This document shows, one piece after another, positions 1-7,915 of a DNA stretch of 49,307 nucleotides (the stretch's first letter is position 1; the number at the start of each line of letters is the position of its first letter). The notes beneath the pieces are model-generated. The model made no database searches and was not told where the DNA came from. It saw nothing but the letters and a program-made list of their open reading frames with translations. The position numbers and the translations under genes were made by a program. Source of the stretch: Bradyrhizobium sp. Tv2a-2 (lineage in GTDB: Bacteria; Pseudomonadota; Alphaproteobacteria; Rhizobiales; Xanthobacteraceae); the NCBI RefSeq assembly GCF_000472425.1, contig NZ_AXAI01000035.1, positions 1 to 49,307 on the forward strand, written 5' to 3'.

Positions 1-1
1 G

Positions 2-292
2 TTTGGGCTGACGAGCTCCAGGTATCAATCAGGCGAAATCGACTGGAACGGCAGGATATCGCGCTGCGGGGATGAGATGATGCGGACGATGCTCTACGAA
101 GCAGCGCAGAGCATGTTGCGTTCGAAGAAATGGTCCTGGCTTAAGGCCTGGGCCATCCAGATCGCCAGGCGCCGCGGAATGAAGAGGGCGATCGTCGCCC
201 TGGCCCGCCGGCTGGCCGTCATCATGCACCGCATATGGATTGATGGCACCGAGTTCCGGTGGACCCGGGAGCCGGCCACGGCCGCAGCATGA
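2..292 (+). CDS. IS110-family transposase, C-terminal part (5' end outside window)
   Basis: The frame is open from the window edge and starts FGLTSSRYQSGEIDWNGRIS, then CGDEMMRTMLYEAA, ending GTEFRWTREPATAAA and TGA at 290-292. This is the C-terminal transposase_20 (helix-hairpin-helix) region of IS110-family DEDD recombinases, which cut and join element ends through a circular intermediate. About 96 codons are visible; the catalytic N-terminal half lies outside the window. The visible frame has no disruption. Its SGEIDW..GRIS.CGD signature belongs, from memory, to a different IS110 subgroup than the N-terminal fragment at the right end of the window, so the two are probably different elements. 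Confidence 0.9.
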   Translation, partial: FGLTSSRYQSGEIDWNGRISRCGDEMMRTMLYEAAQSMLRSKKWSWLKAWAIQIARRRGMKRAIVALARRLAVIMHRIWIDGTEFRWTREPATAAA

Positions 293-998
293 AAGCCGTT
301 CAAGATCAAAACCGATAAGGAGAAAACTCGAGATCCACCCAGCAGTGGAAAGATGTCCCTCGCGGGACGATGGATGAGGTGAGTCCGCATGTCCGCTTGA
401 ACCTGCCGTTCAAACTGACGGCAAGGCCGCGGCTAAGATTGTTCTACCTTGTCCTCGAATCCCATAATGGAAGGGCCCTGGTGCCGATTCCGAAGAGAAG
501 CACGAGCCCGTGAGCGACATCGACACTGCAGTGGCGGATAGTCTGAAAGTGCTTGACCTCAAACGGCCGATTAGAGAAGCGGACATCAGGCGAATGGACC
601 GCGACCGCCGCTTTTGAACCCCAAACAACATCCGGCGGATGGCAGTCAAGGCGCAGCGAAATGTAGGACGACGGCGGCCATAACACACACGCCAACCGAG
701 ATAGCTGCACCATAGAGAGGGTATGCCAAGCCCCGGCGGAAATCATTATCACGCCAGCCGACGCAACAAGCTTGAGAGCGTTTGTGATCATACCCTCAAT
801 ATGCGACCAGAATCGCGTTCACATGCCCCAGTAGGCTGTCCCAGTCTGTCAACGTGGGGTTCCCAAGATCAATTCGGCGGCGGTACGAAACCCACCTGTT
901 TCTGGGACGTTAACAGCCGTCGCCGCAAGGCCAGTGGCAACTATCGGTGATGAGAACGCCCGTTGCGCTCCCGCCCGCTCTAGCAAGGGAGCAGCGCC
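293..998. other. 706-bp stretch without a confident gene
   Basis: This lies between the transposase stop and the 66-aa ORF. The first 100-150 bp should be the 3' non-coding flank of the IS110 element, but no terminal repeat could be fixed by eye. The only coding-like piece is a GTG-started 35-codon frame at 510-617. Longer frames on the minus strand (410-688, 444-791) have Ser/Arg-rich compositions typical of shadow ORFs. The stretch reads as decayed sequence. Confidence 0.5.
510..617 (+). CDS. Possible 35-aa remnant ORF
   Basis: A GTG start follows the sequence cgagccc. The product begins VSDIDTAVADSLKVLDLKRP and ends RRMDRDRRF. The acidic, leucine-spaced central part (DSLKVLD.KRPIREADI) looks protein-like and resembles short repeated remnants I recall from Bradyrhizobium intergenic DNA, but there is no good ribosome binding site. 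It is probably the tail of a decayed gene rather than a functional peptide. Confidence 0.25.
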   Translation: MSDIDTAVADSLKVLDLKRPIREADIRRMDRDRRF

Positions 999-1199
999 AT
1001 GTTGAAGCGGCGTCGTCTCAAGCCGACCGATACCCTGAAAGACCGATTGATCTCGTTCGCCAAAGAAGCGCGCGAGAAAGCTTCTCAGCTGCAGTCTTGC
1101 CCAGAGAAGGACGAGCTGCTCAGGAGAGCGCGGCAGGCCGAGATCGCGGCCCATCTGGACAATTGGGCCACCTCTCCCGGACTACAGCCGCCGAAATGA
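999..1199 (+). CDS. Small conserved hypothetical protein, 66 aa
   Basis: The ATG at 999 is preceded by AGGGAG. The product is highly charged and helical: it starts MLKRRRLKPTDTLKDRLISF, continues with KEAREKASQLQSCPEKDELL and ends NWATSPGLQPPK. The helical heptads and the SPGLQPPK end match a short hypothetical protein I remember as widespread in Bradyrhizobium (about 55-65 aa, no assigned role). No signal peptide or membrane segment is visible, so it is probably cytosolic. The next ORF starts 3 bp after its stop, which suggests a two-gene transcript. The alternative frame at 947-1363 covers the same DNA but is arginine-rich and less protein-like. Confidence 0.6.
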   Translation: MLKRRRLKPTDTLKDRLISFAKEAREKASQLQSCPEKDELLRRARQAEIAAHLDNWATSPGLQPPK

Positions 1200-1202
1200 C
1201 CA

Positions 1203-1385
1203 GTGCCCTTTCGAGTCAAAATGGGAGCACTCATCATTTTCGCCGAGACGGCGGCGGAAGCGTTGGCGATATTCGATGCATCAACGCGAGACAAAAGCGG
1301 GCTCGCTATCCACGATCCGAGCGGACAGGCAATCGACCCGGAGGCGCTGCGGTCCAGTCTTAAGGCCAGACCCGACGCTCACTGA
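1203..1385 (+). CDS. Small hypothetical protein, 60 aa
   Basis: A GTG start lies 3 bp after the preceding stop, consistent with translational coupling; an internal ATG at 1221 is the alternative start. The product has a hydrophobic beginning (MGALIIFAETAAEALAIFDA) followed by SGLAIHDPSGQAIDPEALR. The pattern of strand, helix and Asp/Gly turns looks like a small folded domain, and similar short proteins following the 66-aa family occur in Bradyrhizobium as far as I recall. No function can be assigned. Confidence 0.5.
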   Translation: MPFRVKMGALIIFAETAAEALAIFDASTRDKSGLAIHDPSGQAIDPEALRSSLKARPDAH

Positions 1386-1454
1386 AGGACCGCCTCAGTT
1401 GATGGCGCTTCGCGCCCCGAAGCACATTCTGGCGACCGCTCATGCGTTCGCGGC

Positions 1455-3242
1455 CTAATGCCCCTGCGCCAGTCCAGTGCCGCCACGCGGGTCGTTTGCG
1501 CCGTAGAATCTGTTTCGACCGATGGCTTTTCCTCCAAGACTTGGCGCGCCGACCAGGATCGCGGCGATGTGGTTGGCGGGGGTAGAGTCCTCGAACCGAT
1601 GCCCCATGCTCTCCAGGATTTTGCGGGTGTCAGGTGAGAGTGCGTATCGCTCGATCTTCGTCTCTTCCGGCAACCATTGATTATGGATGCGAGGGGCATC
1701 GACGGCCTCCTGGATGTTCATCCCGTAGTCGACGACATTCAGGATCGTCTGCAGGACGGCCGTGACGATGCGGGCACCGCCCGGGCTGCCGAGAACGAGG
1801 ACTGGCTTGCCGTCCTTGGTGACGATGGTCGGGCTCATCGAACTCAGGGGTGTTTTGCCTGATACGATTGCATTGGGATTTCCTCGGGCAAAGCCGTAGA
1901 TGTTGGCGGAATCCGGGTTTGGCGTGAAATCGTCCATTTCATCGTTCATCAGCACGCCGGTGCCTGATGCAACCACCTTTGCTCCGAACCAGTCATTGAG
2001 CGTGTATGTCATCGACACCGCATTGCCGGCATCGTCGATGATCGAGAAGTGCGTCGTGTTGCTGCCTTCGTGAGGCGCAACACCCAGCCTTATGTCGCTC
2101 GAAAGTTCGGCCCTGTCAGGCTTGATGACATCGCGAATTTTTGCAGCGTAGCTCTTGTCGATCAGCCTCTGGACGGGATTGCTGGTGAAGTCGGGATCGC
2201 CGAGAAGACTGTATCTGTCGGCGAAGGCGTGGCGCATCGCCTCGATTTCGTAATGCAGCGCCTGTGCTGATCCAAAGCCGAGCTCCGGAAGCGGATATCC
2301 CTCCAGAATGTTCAGCATCTCGCAGATGGCAACGCCGCCTGAGCTCGGCGGAGGCGCCGAGATCACGTGATAGCCGCGGTAATCGCATTCGATCGGTGCA
2401 AATTCACGAGTCCGGTAGCGTTCCAGATCGTCCTGATCGATGAGCCCTCCGCCTTCCCTGCTCGCCTTGACGATCGCCGATGCGGTCTTGCCCCGGTAGA
2501 AGCCGGCCGCGCCTTCCTTTCTGATCAAGTGCAACGTCTCGGCAAGGTCGGGCTGCATCAGCCTTTGACCGGCTACAAAGGGCTCTCCTTTGTTGAGAAA
2601 GATATCGGTGGTCTCTGGAAATCTTCTGAGATCCTCGGTCGCCGACGCGAGCATGTCGACGTCGCCCTGGTCCAGGGTGTAGCCGTCCTCAGCCAGTGCG
2701 ATCGCCGGTTCGATCAAGGCTGCCCGCGCCATCGTCCCATACTTTTCGCGCGCGTACTCCAGACCCGACACGGTCCCGGGCACGCCGACCGCCAGCCAGC
2801 CGATCGTGCTCAGGCTTTTGATGACCTTTCCGTCCTTGCTCAGATACATGTCCCGGCTCGCCGCACGCGGAGCCTTCTCGCGAAAATCGAGAAACGTCGT
2901 TCGCCCATCGGCAAACCGGATCGTCATGAAGCCGCCGCCGCCGAGATTGCCGGCGGCCGGATAGACCACGGCCAGCGCATATGCGACCGCGACGGCAGCG
3001 TCGATCGCATTGCCGCCGCTCTTGAGAATGTCGACGCCGACCTCTGTCGCCAGGTGCTGGGCCGTCACCACCATGCCTTTTTCGGCCCCCACTGGTCTCA
3101 TTGAGGCCGCATTGGCCGCCGAAACCACGACCAGCGACCAGGCCAAGGCAACCAGCATGTGAGCCATCGCCAGGGTTCCAAGGAGGATCCCGAATCGACC
3201 CGGCCTGGTCTTCAAGTCGCCGCCTGAAAGCAGCAAAGACAT
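1455..3242 (-). CDS. ggt: Gamma-glutamyltransferase (glutathione hydrolase) precursor
   Basis: An N-terminal nucleophile hydrolase that cleaves or transfers the gamma-glutamyl group of glutathione and related compounds in the periplasm. I chose the ATG at 3242 because AAGGAGAG precedes it and it opens a signal peptide (hydrophobic residues about 17-45, ending SAANA); the frame upstream lacks protein character. Length is 595 aa, usual for the family. Proenzyme landmarks are AVVYPAAGNLGGGGFM near residue 91, the nucleophile Thr396 in NTTHFS, where autocleavage yields large and small subunits, and PLSSMSPTIV plus GSPGGARI in the small subunit. All key residues appear intact. It is divergent from the secreted NlpC/P60-like gene across 167 bp, so the two may share a promoter region. 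Confidence 0.95.
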   Translation of the reverse strand: MSLLLSGGDLKTRPGRFGILLGTLAMAHMLVALAWSLVVVSAANAASMRPVGAEKGMVVTAQHLATEVGVDILKSGGNAIDAAVAVAYALAVVYPAAGNLGGGGFMTIRFADGRTTFLDFREKAPRAASRDMYLSKDGKVIKSLSTIGWLAVGVPGTVSGLEYAREKYGTMARAALIEPAIALAEDGYTLDQGDVDMLASATEDLRRFPETTDIFLNKGEPFVAGQRLMQPDLAETLHLIRKEGAAGFYRGKTASAIVKASREGGGLIDQDDLERYRTREFAPIECDYRGYHVISAPPPSSGGVAICEMLNILEGYPLPELGFGSAQALHYEIEAMRHAFADRYSLLGDPDFTSNPVQRLIDKSYAAKIRDVIKPDRAELSSDIRLGVAPHEGSNTTHFSIIDDAGNAVSMTYTLNDWFGAKVVASGTGVLMNDEMDDFTPNPDSANIYGFARGNPNAIVSGKTPLSSMSPTIVTKDGKPVLVLGSPGGARIVTAVLQTILNVVDYGMNIQEAVDAPRIHNQWLPEETKIERYALSPDTRKILESMGHRFEDSTPANHIAAILVGAPSLGGKAIGRNRFYGANDPRGGTGLAQGH

Positions 3243-3409
3243 GGGAATCGTCTCTCCTTTCGGTGTCGCCTTGCCGGCCCGAAACCGTCCGGCAAGAGTG
3301 CAAAATTGATTCAAGTTCGCTGACTTGTCCCTTCTAATTCGATATCTTGCAACCCAGCCGCCGGCAGAATTCAGTTCCGGAGACTTAGCAGGGGGGGGTG
3401 TGTATCCAA

Positions 3410-5407
3410 ATGCTTCTCGGGCGCCGCTTGACCGCCGCGATTGCTGCATTGCTGCCAATCGCGGGCGGATCTTTCCTCTTGCTTCTCTCAATCGCGCAAT
3501 CCGCAACCGCATCCGATAGTTGCGCGAGCGCCGCCGAGGTCACGGTTTGGCCATCGCCGCAGGCCCCCTGGACCGGCGCGCCGCTGCGCGTCATGGTCGT
3601 CTCCGCAAAGCCGGTCGAGGGGCTCTTGTCGCTCACCGCGCCCGATGGAAGCGTCGCCGTCAAATCACCCGACCGGCAGGATGGCCCGCCTTATACCTGG
3701 TTCGCCGAGGTCGCCACACCGGCCGCCGGCACCTGGCACGCGACACTCTCCCGCGACGGCTGCAGTCCGGTTACCCGCGACATCGCGGTCGGGGCGCGGA
3801 AGCCGGAGCCCGTGCGCTTTCCGGCGGGACAAATCTGGCAGGTGCGCAACAGCTGGAACAGCACCAACGAGGCGCTGTTCTCGGCATGGATCGCGAAGCT
3901 GTTCGATGCGCCGCCCGACCAGGACCTGAACTGGAAAGTCTGGCACGAAGTGCTGCGCGACAAGTCGCGCAATTTCCTTTTCAACTACCTCGGACGCAAC
4001 GAAGACAATACGCAAACCGGCCTTCGTCCCGACTGCGCCGACTTCGTCTACTTCCTGCGCGCCTATTTTGCATTCAAGATGGGGCTGCCGTTCGGCTACA
4101 CGAACTGCTCGCGCGGCTTCGGCGGCAGGCCGCCGAAGTGCTACCAGTGGTTCGACGTCGAGCATCCCGAAGTTACGCGTCCGCCCCCGCCCCCCGAACA
4201 GGAGGTTGCACAGACAGCCGATGCCTCCCCTTCGCTGCCGCCACCTCCACAGGCGCCGAACCTCCTCCGGTTGTTTGGCCATGCCGAGCAACCGGCCGAA
4301 CAGCCTGCCGCGCCGGTTGCAATACCGTCGCCCAAGCCGACGCCGAAGCGTCCGACGAATTTCAGCGAATACTTGCGCGATGTCGGCGATGTCGTTCACA
4401 CCGGCGCGGTGCGCGCAGGCGACGACAATGCCGATTTCTACACCGTGCCGCTGACGCAGCAGGTGCTGCGCCCAGGGACGGTCTACGCCGATCCTTACGG
4501 CCATGTGCTGATGCTGGTGCGGCGCGTCCCGGAAGTGAACGGCACGCCGGGGGTTTTCCTGGCCGTTGATGCGGAGCCCGATGGATCGATCACCCGCAAA
4601 CGCTTTTGGCGCGGCAATTTCCTTTTCGTGCACGAACCCACGCTCGGCACCCCCGGCTTCAAGCATTTCCGCCCGATCACGCGCGAAAAGGGCGGCGCCT
4701 TGCGACGGATGAGCAACACGGATATCGCCAGCAATCCGCAATACGGCGATTTTTCGAACGAGCAATCGCAAATGGGCGCCGAGGATTTCTACGACCGCAT
4801 GGACGACGTCATGTCGCCGGAGCCCCTCGACCCGCAGCGCGCGTTGATCGACGCCATCACGAGCCTCACCGAGCAGATCAAGACGCGGGTCACCTCCGTG
4901 GAAAACGGCCGGAAATATCAGCTCAAGCAGGCCGGCGATGCGGCGATGCCGGACGGCGCGTCGATCTTCGAGACCAGCGGCCCCTGGGAAGACTACTCGA
5001 CCCCGGCCCGCGATTTTCGGCTCTTGATCGCCATCGACGTGGTGCGCGGCTTCCCCGACCGTTTCGTACGCCGGTCGAATCGCTACGCCATACCGGCCGG
5101 CAAGACCGCGGCCGCTATGAAATCCGAATTGCAGAGCGTGCTCAATTCTGAGCTCGCCTCTCGCAAGATAACCTATACCCGCAGCGACGGCTCGCAGTGG
5201 ACGCTATCGGTCAAGGATGTGGTCGAGCGGGCCACGGATTTCGAGATGGCCTACAACCCCAATGACTGCGTCGAACTGCGGTGGGGCGCGCCCGGGAGCA
5301 GCGAGGAGGCCGCGACCTGCAAGCGTCATGCACCGCAGGCGCAGCGCGCGAAGATGTCGGAATACCGCGCCTGGTTCCGAGATCGGCACTGGCCGGCGCA
5401 CTCGTAA
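3410..5407 (+). CDS. Large secreted protein with NlpC/P60-like (papain-fold) core
   Basis: 665 aa from the ATG at 3410, with a G-rich stretch upstream; a GTG at 3398 would add four residues. A signal peptide covers about residues 1-35 (LLPIAGGSFLLLLSIAQSATA). An Ig-like beta domain follows (about 40-130), then a core with RPDCADFVYFLRAYF around Cys209 and DPYGHVLMLVRR around His365, with Asp388 a possible third residue. That order (Cys in a helix start, later G-H-V strand) is how NlpC/P60 and CHAP cysteine peptidases look, although the sequence is remote. A proline-rich insert (about 257-315) separates the two halves. The last 230 residues are of unknown fold. It probably acts in the periplasm, possibly on peptidoglycan or other peptides, which is inference. 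Confidence 0.75.
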   Translation: MLLGRRLTAAIAALLPIAGGSFLLLLSIAQSATASDSCASAAEVTVWPSPQAPWTGAPLRVMVVSAKPVEGLLSLTAPDGSVAVKSPDRQDGPPYTWFAEVATPAAGTWHATLSRDGCSPVTRDIAVGARKPEPVRFPAGQIWQVRNSWNSTNEALFSAWIAKLFDAPPDQDLNWKVWHEVLRDKSRNFLFNYLGRNEDNTQTGLRPDCADFVYFLRAYFAFKMGLPFGYTNCSRGFGGRPPKCYQWFDVEHPEVTRPPPPPEQEVAQTADASPSLPPPPQAPNLLRLFGHAEQPAEQPAAPVAIPSPKPTPKRPTNFSEYLRDVGDVVHTGAVRAGDDNADFYTVPLTQQVLRPGTVYADPYGHVLMLVRRVPEVNGTPGVFLAVDAEPDGSITRKRFWRGNFLFVHEPTLGTPGFKHFRPITREKGGALRRMSNTDIASNPQYGDFSNEQSQMGAEDFYDRMDDVMSPEPLDPQRALIDAITSLTEQIKTRVTSVENGRKYQLKQAGDAAMPDGASIFETSGPWEDYSTPARDFRLLIAIDVVRGFPDRFVRRSNRYAIPAGKTAAAMKSELQSVLNSELASRKITYTRSDGSQWTLSVKDVVERATDFEMAYNPNDCVELRWGAPGSSEEAATCKRHAPQAQRAKMSEYRAWFRDRHWPAHS

Positions 5408-5421
5408 ATCCACGCTAGGCC

Positions 5422-5438
5422 GGCCAGTGGTGCTGGCC
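5422..5438. terminator. Possible bidirectional terminator hairpin
   Basis: GGCCAG, loop TGGTG, CTGGCC forms a perfect 6-bp stem followed by TCTCT. It lies between the convergent stops at 5407 and 5467. There is no long T tract, so strength is uncertain. Confidence 0.4.
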
Positions 5439-5466
5439 TCTCTGCCGTGGGCCGCGCGGCGCTCGC

Positions 5467-6213
5467 TCAGAGCTTGGAGCCGCCGTCGACGTGGATCGTG
5501 TCGCCGCTAACCCAACGGGCGTCGGGCGAGGCGAGGAAGGCGACGACGTCGCCGATGTCGTCCGGCTGCGCGATCCGCTTCAGTGTCTGCAGGCTGAGGG
5601 TGTAGTCGCGGCCCTGGTCGGTCTTGGCAAAGGACGACATGTCCGTTGCGACCACGCCCGGCGCGACCGCGTTGACTCGAATGCCGCGTGCACCGAGCGC
5701 AGCGGCGAAATGCTTCACCAGCGTGTCGATCGCGCCCTTGGTCGCGGCATAGGCCGGCAGCGTGCCGACGACCGCATGCGCCGCCAGCGAGGATACGAGA
5801 ACCACCGAGCTGCCCTCGTGCAGGATCGGCAATAATTGCTGCACCAGGAAAAACGGCGCGCGGACATTGACGGCGAACAAATTGTCGAAATCGGCAACCG
5901 TCGTCTCCTCGATCACGGCAGCCTTTGCGACGCCGGCGTTGGCGACGAGGATATCGAGCCGGTCGCCTACGATTGCGCGCACCCGCTGCGCCAGCTGATG
6001 CGGGCCGTCGGGCATCGCGAGATCGGCCGCGATCGCTTCCGCCGTGCCCCCCGCCTTGCGGATCTCGGCGACGACGGCATCAGCCTCCTTTGCCGCTTGC
6101 CCGTAATGCACGAGCACCTGGGCGCCGAGCCTTGCCAGCGCCAGCGCGCTGGCGCGACCGATGCCGCGCGAGGCGCCGGTGACGAGAGCGGTTTTTCCCT
6201 TGAGATCGGCCAT
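5467..6213 (-). CDS. SDR family oxidoreductase (classical)
   Basis: A 248-aa classical short-chain dehydrogenase/reductase. I start at the ATG at 6213 (MADLKGKTALVTG), since AAGGAG lies 7 nt upstream; an ATG two codons earlier is too close to that site. The cofactor motif TGASRGIG is at about residues 12-19, NAGVA sits at the core strand, and a Ser (LVSSLAAHA) with YAATK form the catalytic set. HYGQAAKEAD after the second strand suggests NADP(H) preference, though this is not certain. The C-terminal SGDTIHVDGGSKL is standard. It is divergent from lysR at 6380, a common arrangement in which the LysR protein controls the SDR. The substrate is unknown. Confidence 0.93.
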   Translation of the reverse strand: MADLKGKTALVTGASRGIGRASALALARLGAQVLVHYGQAAKEADAVVAEIRKAGGTAEAIAADLAMPDGPHQLAQRVRAIVGDRLDILVANAGVAKAAVIEETTVADFDNLFAVNVRAPFFLVQQLLPILHEGSSVVLVSSLAAHAVVGTLPAYAATKGAIDTLVKHFAAALGARGIRVNAVAPGVVATDMSSFAKTDQGRDYTLSLQTLKRIAQPDDIGDVVAFLASPDARWVSGDTIHVDGGSKL

Positions 6214-6379
6214 GGTCATTCTCCTTTGCAGCATGAAGCTGTCCGCTTCGCGCGCTCCATCCCTGCCGTATAGGCATGGAGTGGCCGCACGGGTCCGTTG
6301 CTCATGTGCTATTTGGAGGCATCTAGCGTGTTTGAAAAAGACTTTGTAAGCTTGCGGTCATACCTGGAAGGCATGAAGC

Positions 6380-7270
6380 ATGGAGCTGAGGCATCTCCGC
6401 TATTTCGTCGCAGTCGCCGAGGAAGGCAGCCTCACGGTTGCCGCCGAGAAGCGGCTGCACACCGCCCAACCTTCGCTCAGCCGGCAGATCCGCGATCTCG
6501 AATATGAGGTGGGCGTGCCGCTGCTGACGCGCAGCGTGCACGGCGTCGAGCTTACCGCCGCGGGAAAGGTGTTTCTCGATCACGCCCGCCTGGCGCTGAC
6601 CCAGGCGGATGCCGCAATCGAGGCGGCGCGGCGCGCGGCGCAGCCGGAGAAATCGCGCTTCGCGCTCGGATTCCTCACCGGCCAGGAGATCGACTGGCTG
6701 CCGGCGGCAATGCGTATTCTTCGCGACGAATTGCCGAATATCGAAGTCGCGGTGACAAGCGACTACTCACCCGTGCTCGCGGAGTCGCTGACACGCGGCA
6801 AGCTTGACCTCGCCTTCATGCGGCGGGAGGCCGCGACCACCGATCTCAGCTACAAGGTCGTGACGCGGGAGGCTCTGGTGGTGGTGCTGCCGAGTGACCA
6901 CCGCCTCGCCAAGCAGGACAGCATCGATCTGGCGAAGCTCGAGGGAACGCCGTTCGTCAACGTCTCGGACACGGCTCCCGAGCTGCTCAGGGTCATTGGC
7001 GATTACATTCGCGCGAGCAAGCTGCCTATCGCGACCGTGCACGAGGCCGACAACATCGTCATGGCCGTCTCGCTGGTCGCTTCCACGCGCGGCTTCGCGC
7101 TGCTGCCGGGCTACGTCGAGAACTTCCTGCCATGGTCCGTCGTCAGCCGGCCCGTCAGAGGGACCCCACCAACGATTGATCTCGTGATCGGCTATCACAA
7201 GTCCAAGCGCTCGGCTGGCAACATATTAGACAAACTTATCAATGGACTAACAGGATTATCTAAATCGTAA
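6380..7270 (+). CDS. LysR-family regulator with replaced C-terminal tail
   Basis: 296 aa. The N-terminal winged HTH is MELRHLRYFVAVAEEGSLTV through LSRQIRDLE; the effector domain follows (FLTGQEIDWLPAAMRIL, DLAFMRRE, GFALLPGYV). It probably regulates the divergent SDR at 5467-6213. The last 21 codons after position 7206 (KRSAGNILDKLINGLTGLSK) use A/T-ending codons (aac ata tta gac aaa ctt atc) unlike the GC-rich body of the gene. A second, GC-rich version of this tail lies 3 kb away at 10179-10281 behind an exact 24-bp repeat. I infer that DNA inserted at the 3' end of this gene and supplied a substitute tail. The protein is probably still functional because the tail keeps the same residue pattern. 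Confidence 0.93.
   Translation: MELRHLRYFVAVAEEGSLTVAAEKRLHTAQPSLSRQIRDLEYEVGVPLLTRSVHGVELTAAGKVFLDHARLALTQADAAIEAARRAAQPEKSRFALGFLTGQEIDWLPAAMRILRDELPNIEVAVTSDYSPVLAESLTRGKLDLAFMRREAATTDLSYKVVTREALVVVLPSDHRLAKQDSIDLAKLEGTPFVNVSDTAPELLRVIGDYIRASKLPIATVHEADNIVMAVSLVASTRGFALLPGYVENFLPWSVVSRPVRGTPPTIDLVIGYHKSKRSAGNILDKLINGLTGLSKS
7183..7206 (+). repeat. Left copy of the 24-bp direct repeat (attL-like)
   Basis: Identical over 24 bp to 10179-10202. It begins CGTGATCGGC and ends CACAAGTCCAA. It lies inside lysR, in frame as VIGYHKS. Confidence 0.8.
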
Positions 7271-7419
7271 ATCTACCCAGGTAAGCGCCGGGTAAGCAGT
7301 CACCCCAAAAAGCGCGCGACCGAAGCCCCGCGCCCTGTAAGGCTCACGTCAGCTTGCCGGTGTAGCCTTCTCCCCGCCATGGAGGCAGGGACGGACAAGG
7401 CGATTCGCACCGCGCGACC

Positions 7420-7433
7420 ACCATTGCAATGGT
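7420..7433. promoter_or_regulatory. 14-bp perfect palindrome, possible operator
   Basis: ACCATTGCAATGGT is self-complementary over all 14 bases. It sits 72 bp upstream of the 28-aa ORF at 7506 and 150 bp downstream of lysR, so it could be an operator for the small ORF. No cognate regulator is identified. Confidence 0.35.
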
Positions 7434-7505
7434 TCGGCCTGGACCGCCGGTGATTTCGAGGTCCCGGCCGCCCCACTTGTTCGCAGCGACGGGGGCCCGA
7501 GTCCC

Positions 7506-7592
7506 ATGACCTATGCGACTTGGCTTGCCATTTCTGGAGTTGGCTGCGTCGTCGTCGCTGGCGGGCTGCTATTCCTAGTCTTCAAGAGTTAA
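7506..7592 (+). CDS. 28-aa single-pass membrane peptide (possible)
   Basis: ATG at 7506, TAA at 7590-7592. The product starts MTYATWLAISGVGCVVVAGG and ends LLFLVFKS. Residues 5-25 form one uninterrupted hydrophobic segment with a Lys near the C-terminus, as in small single-pass membrane proteins. The ribosome binding site is only a G-rich run (cgggggcccg). A GGCCGCC hairpin begins directly at the stop codon, supporting a discrete transcript. No family is recognised. It may be a membrane peptide or an accidental frame, but the neighbouring 34-aa ORF has the same organisation. Confidence 0.45.
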   Translation: MTYATWLAISGVGCVVVAGGLLFLVFKS

Positions 7593-7612
7593 GGCCGCCT
7601 CAGCTGGCGGCC
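7593..7612 (+). terminator. GGCCGCC hairpin directly after the 28-aa ORF
   Basis: GGCCGCC, loop TCAGCT, GGCGGCC: a perfect 7-bp G/C stem starting at the base after the stop codon, followed by TCTCCTG. It is very similar to the hairpin at 7812-7834. It is probably a transcription terminator or an RNA-stabilising stem. Confidence 0.55.
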
Positions 7613-7700
7613 TCTCCTGACTGGAGCGCTGACATTTCTTTCACATTCTAACACGCCGCGCCGTGCTAGGGGGTCCGGCCTGCTGGGCCGGAGGTGCGAA

Positions 7701-7805
7701 ATGCCGGCAATATACAAAACGCTTCGCCAATTGGGATTTTCTCGCTGGGCATCAGCCCGAAACGCTTTGAAAATTTACTATGCGACTTTCCATCCGCATT
7801 TCTAG
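7701..7805 (+). CDS. 34-aa basic peptide (possible)
   Basis: The ATG at 7701 follows GGAGG with 6-nt spacing, a very good ribosome binding site. The product begins MPAIYKTLRQLGFSRWASAR and ends NALKIYYATFHPHF with TAG at 7803-7805. It is basic and aromatic, with no membrane segment. A GAGGCCGCC hairpin follows 6 bp after the stop. Good start signal, compact frame and immediate hairpin together suggest a real small gene, but no family is recognised. The longer frame starting at 7694 reads through this region in another phase and looks artefactual. Confidence 0.5.
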   Translation: MPAIYKTLRQLGFSRWASARNALKIYYATFHPHF

Positions 7806-7811
7806 ACGATA

Positions 7812-7834
7812 GAGGCCGCCTGAGTGGCGGCCTC
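7812..7834. terminator. Second GGCCGCC hairpin, 9-bp perfect stem
   Basis: GAGGCCGCC, loop TGAGT, GGCGGCCTC, followed by TTCTC. It follows the 34-aa ORF and also lies downstream of the minus-strand ORF at 7916-8143, so it could serve both directions. The stem core is the same as at 7593-7612. Confidence 0.6.
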
Positions 7835-7915
7835 TTCTCACTCAGCACCGCCTCAGCCGCCTGGCATGTGTCGCCAGCCGCTGACGGTTACGCCTTCTCA
7901 GTCTGCGCCGGCGCT

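Noticed and set aside
3665..4771. 368-aa minus-strand frame opposite the NlpC/P60-like gene
   Set aside because: Arg-rich shadow; the plus frame has signal peptide and domain structure.
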